A DNA stretch of 64,000 nucleotides from Merdimonas faecis. Its GTDB lineage: Bacteria; Bacillota; Clostridia; Lachnospirales; Lachnospiraceae. Below are positions 1-8,172 of this stretch, piece by piece; position 1 is the first letter of the stretch; each line of letters opens with the position of its first letter. The translations under genes were made by a program, and so were the position numbers. Below the pieces are notes generated by a model, which was given only the letters and a program-made list of their open reading frames with translations, ran no database searches and was not told where the DNA came from. The stretch is taken from assembly GCF_001754075.1 (NCBI RefSeq), contig NZ_MIEH01000015.1, forward strand, positions 49,485-113,484, given 5' to 3'.

Positions 1-1791
1 GAAGTGAATCCATATAGAGAACCGCTGAACAAAGCGGAAGAATTTATAGGGCTTCTGGAGGACGGGAAGGTGGAGCCGGATCTTACCATGGACCAGGACG
101 CAATGATCGGAATGATCCGTGATCTGAACCACCAGTATCTGGAGCTGACCGAACGGAGAGAACGTCTGAAGAAGCATGCGGAGGAATTAAGAGAGAAGCT
201 GAATGTGCTGGAGCCTTTCCGGCCGCTGGAGGTAAATCTGCATGATGTTATGGGATACCGCTATATGCGGGTACGGTTCGGACGGATCAATGTGGATTAT
301 TACCGCAGACTTGAAAAATACTTGTATGAAGACCTGAAAGCGGTATTTCTGGAGGGCGTGCGGAATGAAAACTATGTGTACGGCTGCTATTTTGTGGCAA
401 ATGCAGATGCCGGCAAAACGGATGCGATTTTTCATTCCCTGCATTTTGAAAAGATCCCGCTTTCGAAAGAGTATATCGGTACACCGGCTCAGGCCTGTGA
501 GAGCCTGCAGCAGGATATTGAGCATGACGGGGAACAGATTGAGAGCGTGGACCGCGCGATAGCAGAACTGATCCAGAGCCATGCGGCGCAGCTTTTGGGA
601 GCGCAGAGACGCCTGGAGGAGCTGGCCAATAATTTCGATGTACGCAAGATGGCGGCGCGGATGGAGGATGATGAGAACAAGGAGGACTATTATATCATCT
701 GCGGCTGGATGGGCGAAGATGACGTGGAGGCCTTCCTGAAGGAAACAGAAAAGGATGACAAAGTGCTGGTAGTGGTAGAGGAAGACCGGGAGAAATACTT
801 TGGAGAGCCGCCGACCAAGCTGGAGAATCCCAGGTTTTTTAAGCCGTTTGAGATGTTTATCCAGATGTACGGGATGCCGGCCCACAATGAAATGGATCCG
901 ACGATCTTTGTGGCGCTGACATATACCTTTATTTTCGGAGCAATGTTCGGAGATCTGGGACAAGGGTTCTGTCTTTTTGCGATTGGCGGGATCCTCTATC
1001 TGACGAAGAAGATCAATCTGGCGGGCATTATCTCGGTGGCGGGACTGTTTTCTATGCTTTTCGGAGTCTTGTACGGAAGCGTATTTGGATTTGAGGATGT
1101 GATCCCGGCCCTGTGGCTGCATCCAGTATCGGCGATGACGAACCTGCCTTTTATCGGACAGCTGAATACGGTGTTTGTGGTGGCCATTGCCTTTGGCATG
1201 GGGCTGAACCTGCTGGTGATGATCTTTCAGATCGTCAATGCCTTCCGGGCCCACGATACGGAAAATGCATGGTTTTCCAACAATGGAGTGGCAGGGCTTC
1301 TGTTTTATGGATTCCTGGTACTGACCATCGTGTTGTATATGACGGGACACAAGGTCCCCGGCAACATTATGCTTGCGGTATTTTTGGGAATCCCGATCCT
1401 GATCTTTTTGTTTAAGGAGCCCCTGGCAAATCTGGTGAAACGCAATCACAAGAAGATCGAAGGCGGAAAGGTGATGTTCCTGGTACAGGGATTTTTCGAA
1501 CTTTTTGAAACGCTGTTGAGTTATTTTTCCAATACGCTTTCCTATGTGCGTATCGGAGCGTTTGCAGTAAGCCATGCTGCCATCATGGAGGTGGTGCTGA
1601 TGCTTGCGGGTGCACAGGAAGGGACGCCGAACTGGATTGTTCTGGTGATCGGAAATATCGTAGTCTGCGGACTGGAAGGACTGGTCGTGGGAATCCAGGT
1701 ACTGCGTCTGGAATATTATGAGATGTTCAGCCGCTTTTACAAGGGCAGCGGAAGAGAGTTCAAACCTTTTAACAGTCATAAAAAACGGTAA
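1..1791 (+). CDS. ntpI: V-type ATPase subunit I (first V-ATPase), 5'-truncated by window edge
   Basis: Membrane stator subunit of a bacterial/archaeal-type V-ATPase, equivalent to eukaryotic subunit a. It forms the ion half-channels against the c-ring. The visible 596 codons have a hydrophilic, partly coiled-coil N-terminal half and a C-terminal half of about seven membrane segments beginning near ALTYTFIFGAMFGDLGQG, a motif typical of subunit I. The frame is open from base 1, and the GTG at base 4 encodes an internal valine before NPYREPLNKA, so about 50 residues probably lie outside the window. It is followed 28 bp later by the proteolipid gene. The family assignment is secure. The true start cannot be seen. 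Confidence 0.95.
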   Translation, partial: EVNPYREPLNKAEEFIGLLEDGKVEPDLTMDQDAMIGMIRDLNHQYLELTERRERLKKHAEELREKLNVLEPFRPLEVNLHDVMGYRYMRVRFGRINVDYYRRLEKYLYEDLKAVFLEGVRNENYVYGCYFVANADAGKTDAIFHSLHFEKIPLSKEYIGTPAQACESLQQDIEHDGEQIESVDRAIAELIQSHAAQLLGAQRRLEELANNFDVRKMAARMEDDENKEDYYIICGWMGEDDVEAFLKETEKDDKVLVVVEEDREKYFGEPPTKLENPRFFKPFEMFIQMYGMPAHNEMDPTIFVALTYTFIFGAMFGDLGQGFCLFAIGGILYLTKKINLAGIISVAGLFSMLFGVLYGSVFGFEDVIPALWLHPVSAMTNLPFIGQLNTVFVVAIAFGMGLNLLVMIFQIVNAFRAHDTENAWFSNNGVAGLLFYGFLVLTIVLYMTGHKVPGNIMLAVFLGIPILIFLFKEPLANLVKRNHKKIEGGKVMFLVQGFFELFETLLSYFSNTLSYVRIGAFAVSHAAIMEVVLMLAGAQEGTPNWIVLVIGNIVVCGLEGLVVGIQVLRLEYYEMFSRFYKGSGREFKPFNSHKKR

Positions 1792-1819
1792 TGCTTTATA
1801 AATAAGGAGGATATAAGCC

Positions 1820-2254
1820 ATGACATTAACGGTGAAATTTTTACTCATTGCAGCACTGATCTTAAGCATCATCATTCCATTTGGGTACTTCCTGATCGGG
1901 GAGAGAAATAAGAAACGCTATAAGCGTGCTCTGGGGACGAATCTGTTTTTCTTCTTCGGAGCGTTTGTGATCGCAGGGATCATGTTGTTTGGAGGAAGCC
2001 CGGTGCAGGCAGCGGAAACTGCAGATGCAGCCGTCTCAAATGCAACGGGATTCGGATATATTGCAGCAGCTCTGTCCACCGGACTTTCCTGTGTGGGCGG
2101 CGGTATAGCGGTGGCCAGCGCGGCCAGTGCAGCCCTTGGTGCTATCAGCGAGGACTCCAGCGCGCTTGGAAAATCTCTGATCTTTGTAGGTCTTGCAGAA
2201 GGTGTCTGCCTGTATGGTCTGATCATCTCCTTCATGATCCTGGGACAGTTATAA
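1820..2254 (+). CDS. ntpK: V-type ATPase subunit K (c-ring proteolipid), unusual architecture
   Basis: Rotor-ring proteolipid of the first V-ATPase, 144 aa with four predicted membrane helices. Helices 3-4 form a normal c-type hairpin: a Gly/Ala-rich helix (about residues 78-108) and a helix with the ion-binding carboxylate Glu127 in GLAEGVCLYG. The first two hydrophobic stretches (about 6-27 and 41-59) do not resemble a c-hairpin. They lack the Gly-rich pattern and any carboxylate, and look like a signal-anchor plus linker. The LPGTQ sodium motif of E. hirae NtpK is absent, and the position matching Gln32 of Na+ F-type c-subunits is not Gln, so proton coupling is inferred. The RBS aaggagg precedes the ATG. 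It lies between subunits I and F. Confidence 0.9.
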   Translation: MTLTVKFLLIAALILSIIIPFGYFLIGERNKKRYKRALGTNLFFFFGAFVIAGIMLFGGSPVQAAETADAAVSNATGFGYIAAALSTGLSCVGGGIAVASAASAALGAISEDSSALGKSLIFVGLAEGVCLYGLIISFMILGQL

Positions 2255-2260
2255 TCTGAG

Positions 2261-2569
2261 ATGAAGATGTATCTGATCAGTGATAATGTCGATACTTTGA
2301 CGGGAATGAGGCTGGCCGGCGTAGACGGAGTGGTCGTACATGAAAGACAGGAGCTGAAAAATGCCATCGAGACGGCCATGAATGACAAATCCGTAGGGAT
2401 CATCCTGCTGACAGAAAAGTTTGGGAGGGAGTTCCCGGATCTTATCAATGAGATCAAGCTGGAGCGGACAATGCCTCTTCTGATAGAGATTCCTGACCGG
2501 CATGGAACCGGAAGAAAGAAAGATTTTATCACTTCTTATGTAAATGAGGCAATCGGCTTGAAACTATAG
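2261..2569 (+). CDS. ntpG: V-type ATPase subunit F (NtpG)
   Basis: Small central-stalk subunit (102 aa) that binds subunit D and helps couple the A3B3 head to the c-ring. The protein has the Rossmann-like start MKMYLISDNVDTLTGMRLAGV and the family's IILLTE strand, followed by a C-terminal helical tail. The length is normal for the family (about 100 aa). The gene begins 6 bp after ntpK stops and precedes subunit E. In the second V-ATPase of this window the F gene lies after C instead, so the two operons differ in gene order. Confidence 0.92.
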   Translation: MKMYLISDNVDTLTGMRLAGVDGVVVHERQELKNAIETAMNDKSVGIILLTEKFGREFPDLINEIKLERTMPLLIEIPDRHGTGRKKDFITSYVNEAIGLKL

Positions 2570-2587
2570 GAAAAGAAGGTGACACGC

Positions 2588-3175
2588 TTGACGACAGAGG
2601 AAAAGATGTTTCATCTGCAGACTGCAGCAATGGAGGAAGCAAGAGCAGAGGGCAATGCGATCATACGGCAGCATGAGGAAGCGTTGAACGGAGTGTTTGA
2701 ACAGCATTGTCAGGAGGCGAAGCGCCAGGCAGAGACCCGGATCAAGGCAGAAAAGGTAAATGCCAGGCAGCAGCTCAATATGGCTTCGTCCAAAGCGCAG
2801 CTGGAATTAAAGAGAGAAATTGGCAGGACACAAATGGAACTCAAGAAAAAGTTGTTTGAGGAAGTTGAGACCCTTTTGAAAGAATATATGGAGACGGAGG
2901 CCTACCGAAGGCTGTTGGTGGAATATATTGAGAAGGCTGCGGCGTTTGCGGACGGCGGAGAGATGACGATCTATATCAATCCGACTGATGCGGATAAAAA
3001 GGCTTATCTGGAAGAGCATACAGGAATGGAGCTGACCGTCAGCAAGGAGGATTTTAAGGGAGGCATCCGCGCGGTGCTCAGAGGCAGGAATATTCTGATC
3101 GATCATGCATTTAAGGGAGCGCTTGAGAGCGAGTACCAGAAATTCCTGTTCCGGGGAGGTGAGAAGGGTGCATAG
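2588..3175 (+). CDS. ntpE: V-type ATPase subunit E (first V-ATPase)
   Basis: Peripheral-stalk subunit of the V-ATPase, 195 aa from the preferred start. The N-terminal half is a long charged helix rich in Ala/Glu/Lys/Gln, as expected for the E/H coiled-coil stalk. The C-terminal half is a globular domain (ending GALESEYQKFLF) that contacts the head. A GTG at 2579 is in frame, but TTG at 2588 is better placed behind gaaggtg (2575-2581), so the start is chosen there with moderate certainty. The 3' end overlaps the start of subunit A by 8 bp, suggesting coupled translation. No partner H subunit gene is visible for this operon. Confidence 0.88.
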   Translation: MTTEEKMFHLQTAAMEEARAEGNAIIRQHEEALNGVFEQHCQEAKRQAETRIKAEKVNARQQLNMASSKAQLELKREIGRTQMELKKKLFEEVETLLKEYMETEAYRRLLVEYIEKAAAFADGGEMTIYINPTDADKKAYLEEHTGMELTVSKEDFKGGIRAVLRGRNILIDHAFKGALESEYQKFLFRGGEKGA

Positions 3176-4940
3176 TGTCAGAATCGGGAAAATATACGGC
3201 ATCAATGGCCCTGTCATCTACCTGAAGGGGAAGACGGACTTTCAGATGTCTGAAATGGTTTATGTAGGAAATGAAAAGCTGGTGGGTGAAGTAATCTCGC
3301 TGGATAAGGAAATGACCACGGTACAGGTGTACGAGGAAACCAGTGGCCTGAAGCCCGGCGAACTGGTGGAAGGTTCGGGAGCGGCAGTGTCGGTAACGCT
3401 GGCGCCTGGTATTTTAAATAATATTTTTGACGGGATCGAACGGCCTCTGGAGAGGATCGCTGACAGCGGCGGAGCATTTATTACCCGGGGAGTCAGTGTG
3501 GATGCGCTTGATATGGACCGGCTCTGGGATACGCATATGATGGTCAGCCCAGGCGAGCTGGTGCATGGAGGCACGATCATTGCCGAGGTGCCGGAGACCC
3601 GGGCGATCGTCCATAAGTGTATGGTTCCTCCTGACGTGGAGGGCACGGTTGTGGAGGTGAAGCCGGACGGGGAGTACCGGATCCATGATACGCTGGTGAC
3701 GGTCGAGCTTCGGGACGGCACCAGAAAAGAGCTGTCTATGATGCAGCGCTGGCCGATCCGTGTGGCAAGACCTACGCACCAGAGATATCCGGCCAGTGTA
3801 CCGCTGATCACGGGGCAGAGGATCCTGGATACCATGTTTCCTATCGCGAAGGGCGGAACGGCGGCGATACCGGGAGGCTTTGGAACCGGAAAAACGATGA
3901 CGCAGCATCAGATCGCCAAGTGGTCGGATGCAGATATCATTATTTATATCGGATGCGGAGAGCGGGGCAATGAGATGACCCAGGTGCTGGAAGAATTCGG
4001 GGAACTGGTGGATCCAAGGAGCGGAAATCCTCTGATGGACCGCACGACTCTGATCGCCAATACTTCAAACATGCCGGTAGCTGCCAGAGAGGCTTCTATC
4101 TATACGGGACTTACACTGGCGGAGTACTACCGGGATATGGGGTACGACGTGGCCATTATGGCTGATTCCACGTCCCGCTGGGCGGAGGCTTTAAGAGAGC
4201 TTTCCGGACGTCTGGAAGAGATGCCGGCAGAGGAAGGGTTCCCGGCTTATCTGGCTTCCAGGCTGTCTGCTTTTTATGAGCGGGCGGGCATGATGCAGAA
4301 TCTGAACGGGACAACAGGATCCGTATCTATTATCGGGGCGGTATCCCCTCAGGGCGGTGATTTTTCTGAGCCCGTGACTATGAATACAAAGCGTTTCGTG
4401 CGCTGTTTCTGGGGACTTGACAAGTCGCTGGCCTATTCCAGGCACTTTCCGGCGATCCACTGGCTCTCCAGCTACAGCGAATATCTGACGGACTTAAGCG
4501 GATGGTATACGGATTACGTGTCGCCGAAGTTTGTAGACTACCGGAACCGGCTGATGGCGCTTCTCAATCAGGAGAGCAGCCTGATGGAGATCGTCAAGCT
4601 GATCGGGGGCGATGTACTGCCGGATGACCAGAAGCTGGTGCTGGAGATCGCCAAGGTGATCCGTTTAGGGTTCCTGCAGCAGAATGCATTTCATAAAGAT
4701 GATACCTGCGTATCCATGGAGAAGCAGTTTAAGATGATGGATGTAATCCTGTATCTCTATAAAAAGAGCCGGGAACTGGTGGCTATGGGGATGCCGATGT
4801 CGGTTTTGAAGGCAGAAGGGATTTTTGAAAAAGTGATTGCCATTAAGTACGATGTGCCCAATGACAATCTGCAGCTTCTGGATCTGTACAAACGGGATAT
4901 TGATGAGTTTTACAACCGTGTGATCGAGAAGAATGGATAG
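3168..4940 (+). CDS. ntpA: V-type ATPase catalytic subunit A (first V-ATPase)
   Basis: Catalytic nucleotide-binding subunit of the A3B3 head, 590 aa from GTG 3168, matching the usual 585-595 aa. The Walker A loop GGFGTGKT lies near residue 235. The Walker B region ([17 protein letters not shown]) and the family signature around EMPAEEGFPAYL follow. The N-terminal beta barrel starts at VRIGKIYGINGPVI. The frame is open further upstream, but ggggaggtgag sits about 8 bp before GTG 3168 and the domain begins right there. The gene overlaps ntpE by 8 bp and is followed 20 bp later by ntpB. Confidence 0.96.
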   Translation: MHSVRIGKIYGINGPVIYLKGKTDFQMSEMVYVGNEKLVGEVISLDKEMTTVQVYEETSGLKPGELVEGSGAAVSVTLAPGILNNIFDGIERPLERIADSGGAFITRGVSVDALDMDRLWDTHMMVSPGELVHGGTIIAEVPETRAIVHKCMVPPDVEGTVVEVKPDGEYRIHDTLVTVELRDGTRKELSMMQRWPIRVARPTHQRYPASVPLITGQRILDTMFPIAKGGTAAIPGGFGTGKTMTQHQIAKWSDADIIIYIGCGERGNEMTQVLEEFGELVDPRSGNPLMDRTTLIANTSNMPVAAREASIYTGLTLAEYYRDMGYDVAIMADSTSRWAEALRELSGRLEEMPAEEGFPAYLASRLSAFYERAGMMQNLNGTTGSVSIIGAVSPQGGDFSEPVTMNTKRFVRCFWGLDKSLAYSRHFPAIHWLSSYSEYLTDLSGWYTDYVSPKFVDYRNRLMALLNQESSLMEIVKLIGGDVLPDDQKLVLEIAKVIRLGFLQQNAFHKDDTCVSMEKQFKMMDVILYLYKKSRELVAMGMPMSVLKAEGIFEKVIAIKYDVPNDNLQLLDLYKRDIDEFYNRVIEKNG

Positions 4941-4960
4941 GAAAGGAGGTCTCTTAGAGG

Positions 4961-6343
4961 ATGGCGATAGAATATCTGGGGCTGAGCAGCATAAATGGTC
5001 CTCTGGTGGTGCTGGAAGGCCTGCAGGACGCATTCTATGATGAGATCGTGGAATTTACAATAGAAGGAAAGCAGCAGAAGATGGGAAGGATCATTGAGCT
5101 GAATGAGGACAAGGCGGTGATCCAGGTGTTTGAAGGGACGGAGAATATGTCGCTTCAAAATACCCATACCAAGCTGACAGGACGTCCGATGGAGGTGGCG
5201 GTATCTCCGGATATGCTGGGACGTACCTTTAACGGGATCGGTGAACCGGTTGACGGGCTGGGACCGATTGTTTCCACGGACCGGAGAGATGTAAACGGTC
5301 TGCCGCTGAACCCGGTGAAGAGAGAGTATCCCAGGAACTATATCCGTACGGGGATCTCTGCCATTGACGGGCTGACGACGCTGATCAGGGGGCAGAAGCT
5401 TCCCATTTTTTCGGGAAATGGACTGCCTCATGACCAGCTGGCGGCGCAGATCGTAAAGCAGGCGTCTCTGGGCGAGGGGGCCGAGGGGGAGTTTGCTGTG
5501 GTGTTTGGTGCCATGGGTGTTAAACATGACGTGGCGGAGTTCTTCCGTAAGACCTTTGAGGAGAGCGGTGTGTCGGATCATGTATGTATGTTCCTGAATC
5601 TGGCCAATGATCCGGTGGTGGAGCGTCTGATCACACCGAAGGTGGCGCTGACGGCAGCGGAATACCTGGCTTTTGAATGTAATATGCATATCCTGGTCAT
5701 TTTGACGGACATGACTTCGTTTGCAGAGGCGATGCGTGAGGTATCATCTTCTAAGGGAGAGATTCCTTCCAGAAAGGGATACCCTGGCTATTTATACAGT
5801 GAGCTTGCCACAATTTACGAGAGGGCAGGGATCGTGGAGAGCGCCAACGGGTCCGTGACCCAGCTGCCTATCCTGACCATGCCCAATGACGATATTACCC
5901 ATCCAATCCCGGATCTGACCGGCTACATTACGGAAGGGCAGATCGTGCTGGACCGGAATCTGCATGGCCAGGCGGTGTATCCGCCTATCAGTATCCTGCC
6001 GTCGCTGTCCCGTCTGATGAAGGACGGTATCGGTGAAGGGTATACCAGGGAGGATCATCAGGATCTGGCGAATCAGTTGTTCTCTGCTTATGCGAAGGTG
6101 GGGGAGGCCAGGAATCTGGCGTCGGTCATCGGAGAAGATGAACTGTCGCCTATTGATAAGCAGTATCTGAAATTCGGCGAGGAGTTTGAACATCGCTACA
6201 TTGGACAGGGACCGAATGAGAACCGGAGCATCCAGGAGACGTTGGATCTTGGCTGGGAGCTTCTGGGGATGCTGCCGAAGGAGGAGCTGGATCGTATCGA
6301 CACCAAGCTGATCGAAAAATACTATCCACGTGAAGCAGACTAG
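4961..6343 (+). CDS. ntpB: V-type ATPase subunit B (first V-ATPase)
   Basis: Regulatory, non-catalytic nucleotide-binding subunit of the A3B3 head, 460 aa. It starts with the beta barrel [21 protein letters not shown]. The degenerate nucleotide-binding region ([15 protein letters not shown]) lacks a canonical P-loop, as expected for B subunits. The conserved segments [19 protein letters not shown] and [16 protein letters not shown] are present. RBS aaaggagg is at 4942-4949. The last codons (6326-6341) are repeated in inverted orientation at 6444-6459, as part of the palindromic element that follows the gene. Confidence 0.96.
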   Translation: MAIEYLGLSSINGPLVVLEGLQDAFYDEIVEFTIEGKQQKMGRIIELNEDKAVIQVFEGTENMSLQNTHTKLTGRPMEVAVSPDMLGRTFNGIGEPVDGLGPIVSTDRRDVNGLPLNPVKREYPRNYIRTGISAIDGLTTLIRGQKLPIFSGNGLPHDQLAAQIVKQASLGEGAEGEFAVVFGAMGVKHDVAEFFRKTFEESGVSDHVCMFLNLANDPVVERLITPKVALTAAEYLAFECNMHILVILTDMTSFAEAMREVSSSKGEIPSRKGYPGYLYSELATIYERAGIVESANGSVTQLPILTMPNDDITHPIPDLTGYITEGQIVLDRNLHGQAVYPPISILPSLSRLMKDGIGEGYTREDHQDLANQLFSAYAKVGEARNLASVIGEDELSPIDKQYLKFGEEFEHRYIGQGPNENRSIQETLDLGWELLGMLPKEELDRIDTKLIEKYYPREAD

Positions 6344-6459
6344 ACATCCAGCGGGACGTAAGGAATACTTGTATTCCATTACGGCCTGCTGGATGTCTGG
6401 GAGCGACGTGACTGAGCGGCGGAGCCGCGAAGTCCACGTGGCAAGTCTGCTTCACGTGG
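6326..6459. repeat. Nested inverted-repeat element between ntpB and ntpD
   Basis: An outer inverted repeat of 16 bp, perfect, runs 6326-6341 (the 3' end of ntpB) against 6444-6459. Inside it is a second hairpin, about 6343-6399, with 11-bp arms agacatccagc/gctggatgtct, a GGGACG motif, and a central GGAATAC-TT-GTATTCC dyad. The same central dyad occurs in the element at 9738-9798. Between the hairpin and the right outer arm is GC-rich sequence (gcggcggagccgc). The 165-bp ntpB-ntpD gap contains no ORF with support, so this element accounts for most of it. It may act as an RNA hairpin that tunes expression of subunit D. That function is inference. Confidence 0.75.
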
Positions 6460-6508
6460 GAGAGCGAGGGGCCGAGGGCATGTCTGGGAGTGGAAAGGAG
6501 GCGTATGT

Positions 6509-7120
6509 ATGGATCCACGGGAGTTCCCAACCAAGGGAAATTTAATGCTTGCAAAGAATTCTCTGGCATTGGCACATCAGGGATACGATCTGATGGATAA
6601 AAAAAGGAATATCCTGCTCAAGGAACTGATGGGGCTGATTGACGAGGCCAAGGATATCCAGGAAAAGATTGACGAGACTTTTACAAAGGCGTACGCTTGT
6701 CTGCAGCGGGCAAATATTGAGCATGGGATCAGCTGGGTACAGGAGCTGGCCTATACAGTGCCGATTGAAGATTCTATTCGCATACAGACGAGAAGTATCA
6801 TGGGGACCGAGATCCCGCATATTAAATATGATGACAAGCAGAATGATCTGACATATTCCTTCGGAACGACGAGAGAGTCTATTGATATTGCGAGAGAAGC
6901 ATTTCGAGAGGTAAAGGAACTGACCATTAAGCTTTCAGAGGTGGAAAACTCGGCATACCGGCTTGCGACAAATATTAAAAAGACGCAGAAGCGTGCGAAT
7001 GCGCTGAAGAATATAACTATACCTATGTATAGCAATCTGGTGTATACCATAAACAATGCGCTGGAGGAAAAAGAAAGAGAAGAGTTTACCCGGCTGAAAG
7101 TGATTAAGCGGATGTTTTAA
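6509..7120 (+). CDS. ntpD: V-type ATPase subunit D (first V-ATPase)
   Basis: Central rotor-shaft subunit of the V-ATPase, 203 aa. The sequence is mostly two long helices, one N-terminal (FPTKGNLMLAKNSLALA onward) and one C-terminal (RLATNIKKTQKRANALKNI), the standard antiparallel coiled-coil shaft. The RRVNALE-type family signature appears as KRANALKNITIPMYSN. RBS ggaaaggagg at 6492-6501 supports ATG 6509. It is the last visible gene of the operon, and its stop codon lies inside the left arm of the palindrome at 7116-7163. Confidence 0.95.
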   Translation: MDPREFPTKGNLMLAKNSLALAHQGYDLMDKKRNILLKELMGLIDEAKDIQEKIDETFTKAYACLQRANIEHGISWVQELAYTVPIEDSIRIQTRSIMGTEIPHIKYDDKQNDLTYSFGTTRESIDIAREAFREVKELTIKLSEVENSAYRLATNIKKTQKRANALKNITIPMYSNLVYTINNALEEKEREEFTRLKVIKRMF

Positions 7121-7163
7121 ATGGGGACGGGGGATTTTCAGAAATCCCCCGTCCCCATTTAAA
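7116..7163. repeat. GGGGACGGGGGATTT palindrome, copy 1
   Basis: A perfect 22-bp inverted repeat (7116-7137 and 7142-7163) around a TCAG loop. The core GGGGACGGGGGATTT is shared with copies at 8123-8172 and 40950-41001. The outer arm TTTAAAT is unique to this locus and includes the ntpD stop codon. It can form a very stable hairpin at the mRNA 3' end but lacks the clean T-run of an intrinsic terminator. Confidence 0.85.
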
Positions 7164-7164
7164 T

Positions 7165-7209
7165 TTATCCACAAAATGTGGAAAACTTTGTGGATAAGTA
7201 TGTGGACAG
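7165..7209. promoter_or_regulatory. DnaA-box-like sites downstream of proC
   Basis: Two perfect matches to the DnaA box consensus (TTATNCACA) are present: TTATCCACA at 7165-7173 (+) and its complement TGTGGATAA at 7189-7197. A degenerate third site, TGTGGACAG, is at 7201-7209, exactly 12 bp after the second. They lie between the palindrome and the proC 3' end. A matching array sits on the other side of proC. Whether DnaA binds is untested. Confidence 0.5.
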
Positions 7210-7249
7210 ATATCTGAAAAATATTAAATATTTTCCAGATGATCTTCCT

Positions 7250-8050
7250 TTACAGTTTTTTGGATTTTTCTGTACCGGCGTTGATACATTCGATGACAGC
7301 GGCACGCATGCCGCCTTTTTCCAGAGTTTCACAGCCCTCGATGGTCGTTCCGCCGGGAGAGGTGACCATATCTTTCAACTCGCCGGGGTGGATACCTTTT
7401 TCCAGGATCATCTTGGCGGTGCCAAGGCAGGTCTGGGCGGCCAGACGGTAAGCGGTTTTCCTGGGCAGTCCCTGCTTTACGCCGCCGTCAGCCATGGCTT
7501 CGATGAACATGGCCACATACGCGGGGCCCCCGCCGCTAAGTCCGCACACGGCATCGATGAGATTCTCCGGAACAAGTTCCACAATACCAATGGAAGAGTA
7601 AATCGTTTTGGCTGTATTCATTTCGTCTTCGGTAAAATCATTATCAGAACAGAGTGCAAAAGCTCCCTCGAATACCATGGCCGGAGTGTTTGGCATGATC
7701 CTCAGGATTCGGGGCGTGCCATCGACCATATTCTGGAGGCGTGCAACGCTGATACCGGCGACAATGGACATCAAAGCTTTGCCCTCCAGTGCCTTTTTGC
7801 ATTGAGACAGCGCTTCTGCTGCATTTTGTGGTTTTACGGCGAGAAGGATCAGATCGCTGTTTTCGCAGACATCTTCATCGTCTTTGGCAAGATGTACGCC
7901 CCAGCTGTCGGCCTTCTCCATCATGGCCGGGTTGATATCGTATACATAGACGTTTTCCTTTGAAAGGACACCGCTTTCCAGTGCGCCATACAAAATAGCT
8001 CCGCCCATGTTCCCGCAACCGATAATACCGATTTTCTTTGTGACTGACAT
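7250..8050 (-). CDS. proC: Pyrroline-5-carboxylate reductase
   Basis: Catalyses the last step of proline synthesis, reducing 1-pyrroline-5-carboxylate to proline with NAD(P)H in the cytoplasm. The 266-aa protein starts with the Rossmann dinucleotide motif IGIIGCGNMGGAI (residues about 7-19). It contains VKPQ, the MPNTPA segment, and the C-terminal P5CR signature around SGGGPAYVAMFIEAMADGGV and SPGGTTIEG. RBS aggaggt is about 10 bp upstream of ATG 8050. The gene stands alone, opposite to the V-ATPase operon, and is bracketed by two copies of the same palindrome plus DnaA-box-like repeats. Confidence 0.96.
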   Translation of the reverse strand: MSVTKKIGIIGCGNMGGAILYGALESGVLSKENVYVYDINPAMMEKADSWGVHLAKDDEDVCENSDLILLAVKPQNAAEALSQCKKALEGKALMSIVAGISVARLQNMVDGTPRILRIMPNTPAMVFEGAFALCSDNDFTEDEMNTAKTIYSSIGIVELVPENLIDAVCGLSGGGPAYVAMFIEAMADGGVKQGLPRKTAYRLAAQTCLGTAKMILEKGIHPGELKDMVTSPGGTTIEGCETLEKGGMRAAVIECINAGTEKSKKL

Positions 8051-8067
8051 AGTAAAGACCTCCTCTT

Positions 8068-8112
8068 TGTGGATAAGTATGTGGATAATTGTGTGGATAG
8101 TTATGTGGATAA
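8068..8112. promoter_or_regulatory. Array of four DnaA-box-like repeats upstream of proC
   Basis: Four TGTGGATAA-type sites lie at 8068, 8080, 8092 and 8104, exactly 12 bp apart. Sites 1, 2 and 4 match the reverse complement of the DnaA box consensus perfectly, and site 3 (TGTGGATAG) has one mismatch. On the proC strand they read as repeated TTATCCACA immediately upstream of the proC RBS, so binding could influence proC transcription. An extra-chromosomal-origin DnaA cluster is possible. No dnaA or dnaN gene is nearby, so this is not presented as oriC. Confidence 0.6.
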
Positions 8113-8122
8113 CTTAAAATTA

Positions 8123-8172
8123 AATCCATTGGGGACGGGGGATTTCTGAAAATCCCCCGTCCCCAATGGATT
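8123..8172. repeat. GGGGACGGGGGATTT palindrome, copy 2
   Basis: A perfect 23-bp inverted repeat (8123-8145 and 8150-8172) around a CTGA loop. The core is the same as copies 1 and 3, but the outer arm AATCCATT is specific to this site. The right arm runs into the stop codon of the minus-strand gene that ends at 8171. Confidence 0.85.

Noticed and set aside
187..1875. Long antisense ORF (562 codons) opposite ntpI
   Set aside because: Composition is that of a shadow frame (His/Gln/Arg-rich, no domain), with no RBS, opposite a clear V-ATPase gene.
7116..7163. Classical intrinsic terminator of the first V-ATPase operon
   Set aside because: The stem is long but not followed by a clean T-run, and the same core recurs upstream of a start codon at 40950, so it is treated as a repeat element.
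7178..7963. Plus-strand ORF (261 codons) opposite proC
   Set aside because: It lies wholly over proC, has no domain or RBS, and proC is unambiguous.
7165..8112. Chromosomal origin of replication (oriC)
   Set aside because: DnaA-box-like repeats are present, but no dnaA, dnaN or AT-rich unwinding region typical of oriC is seen.
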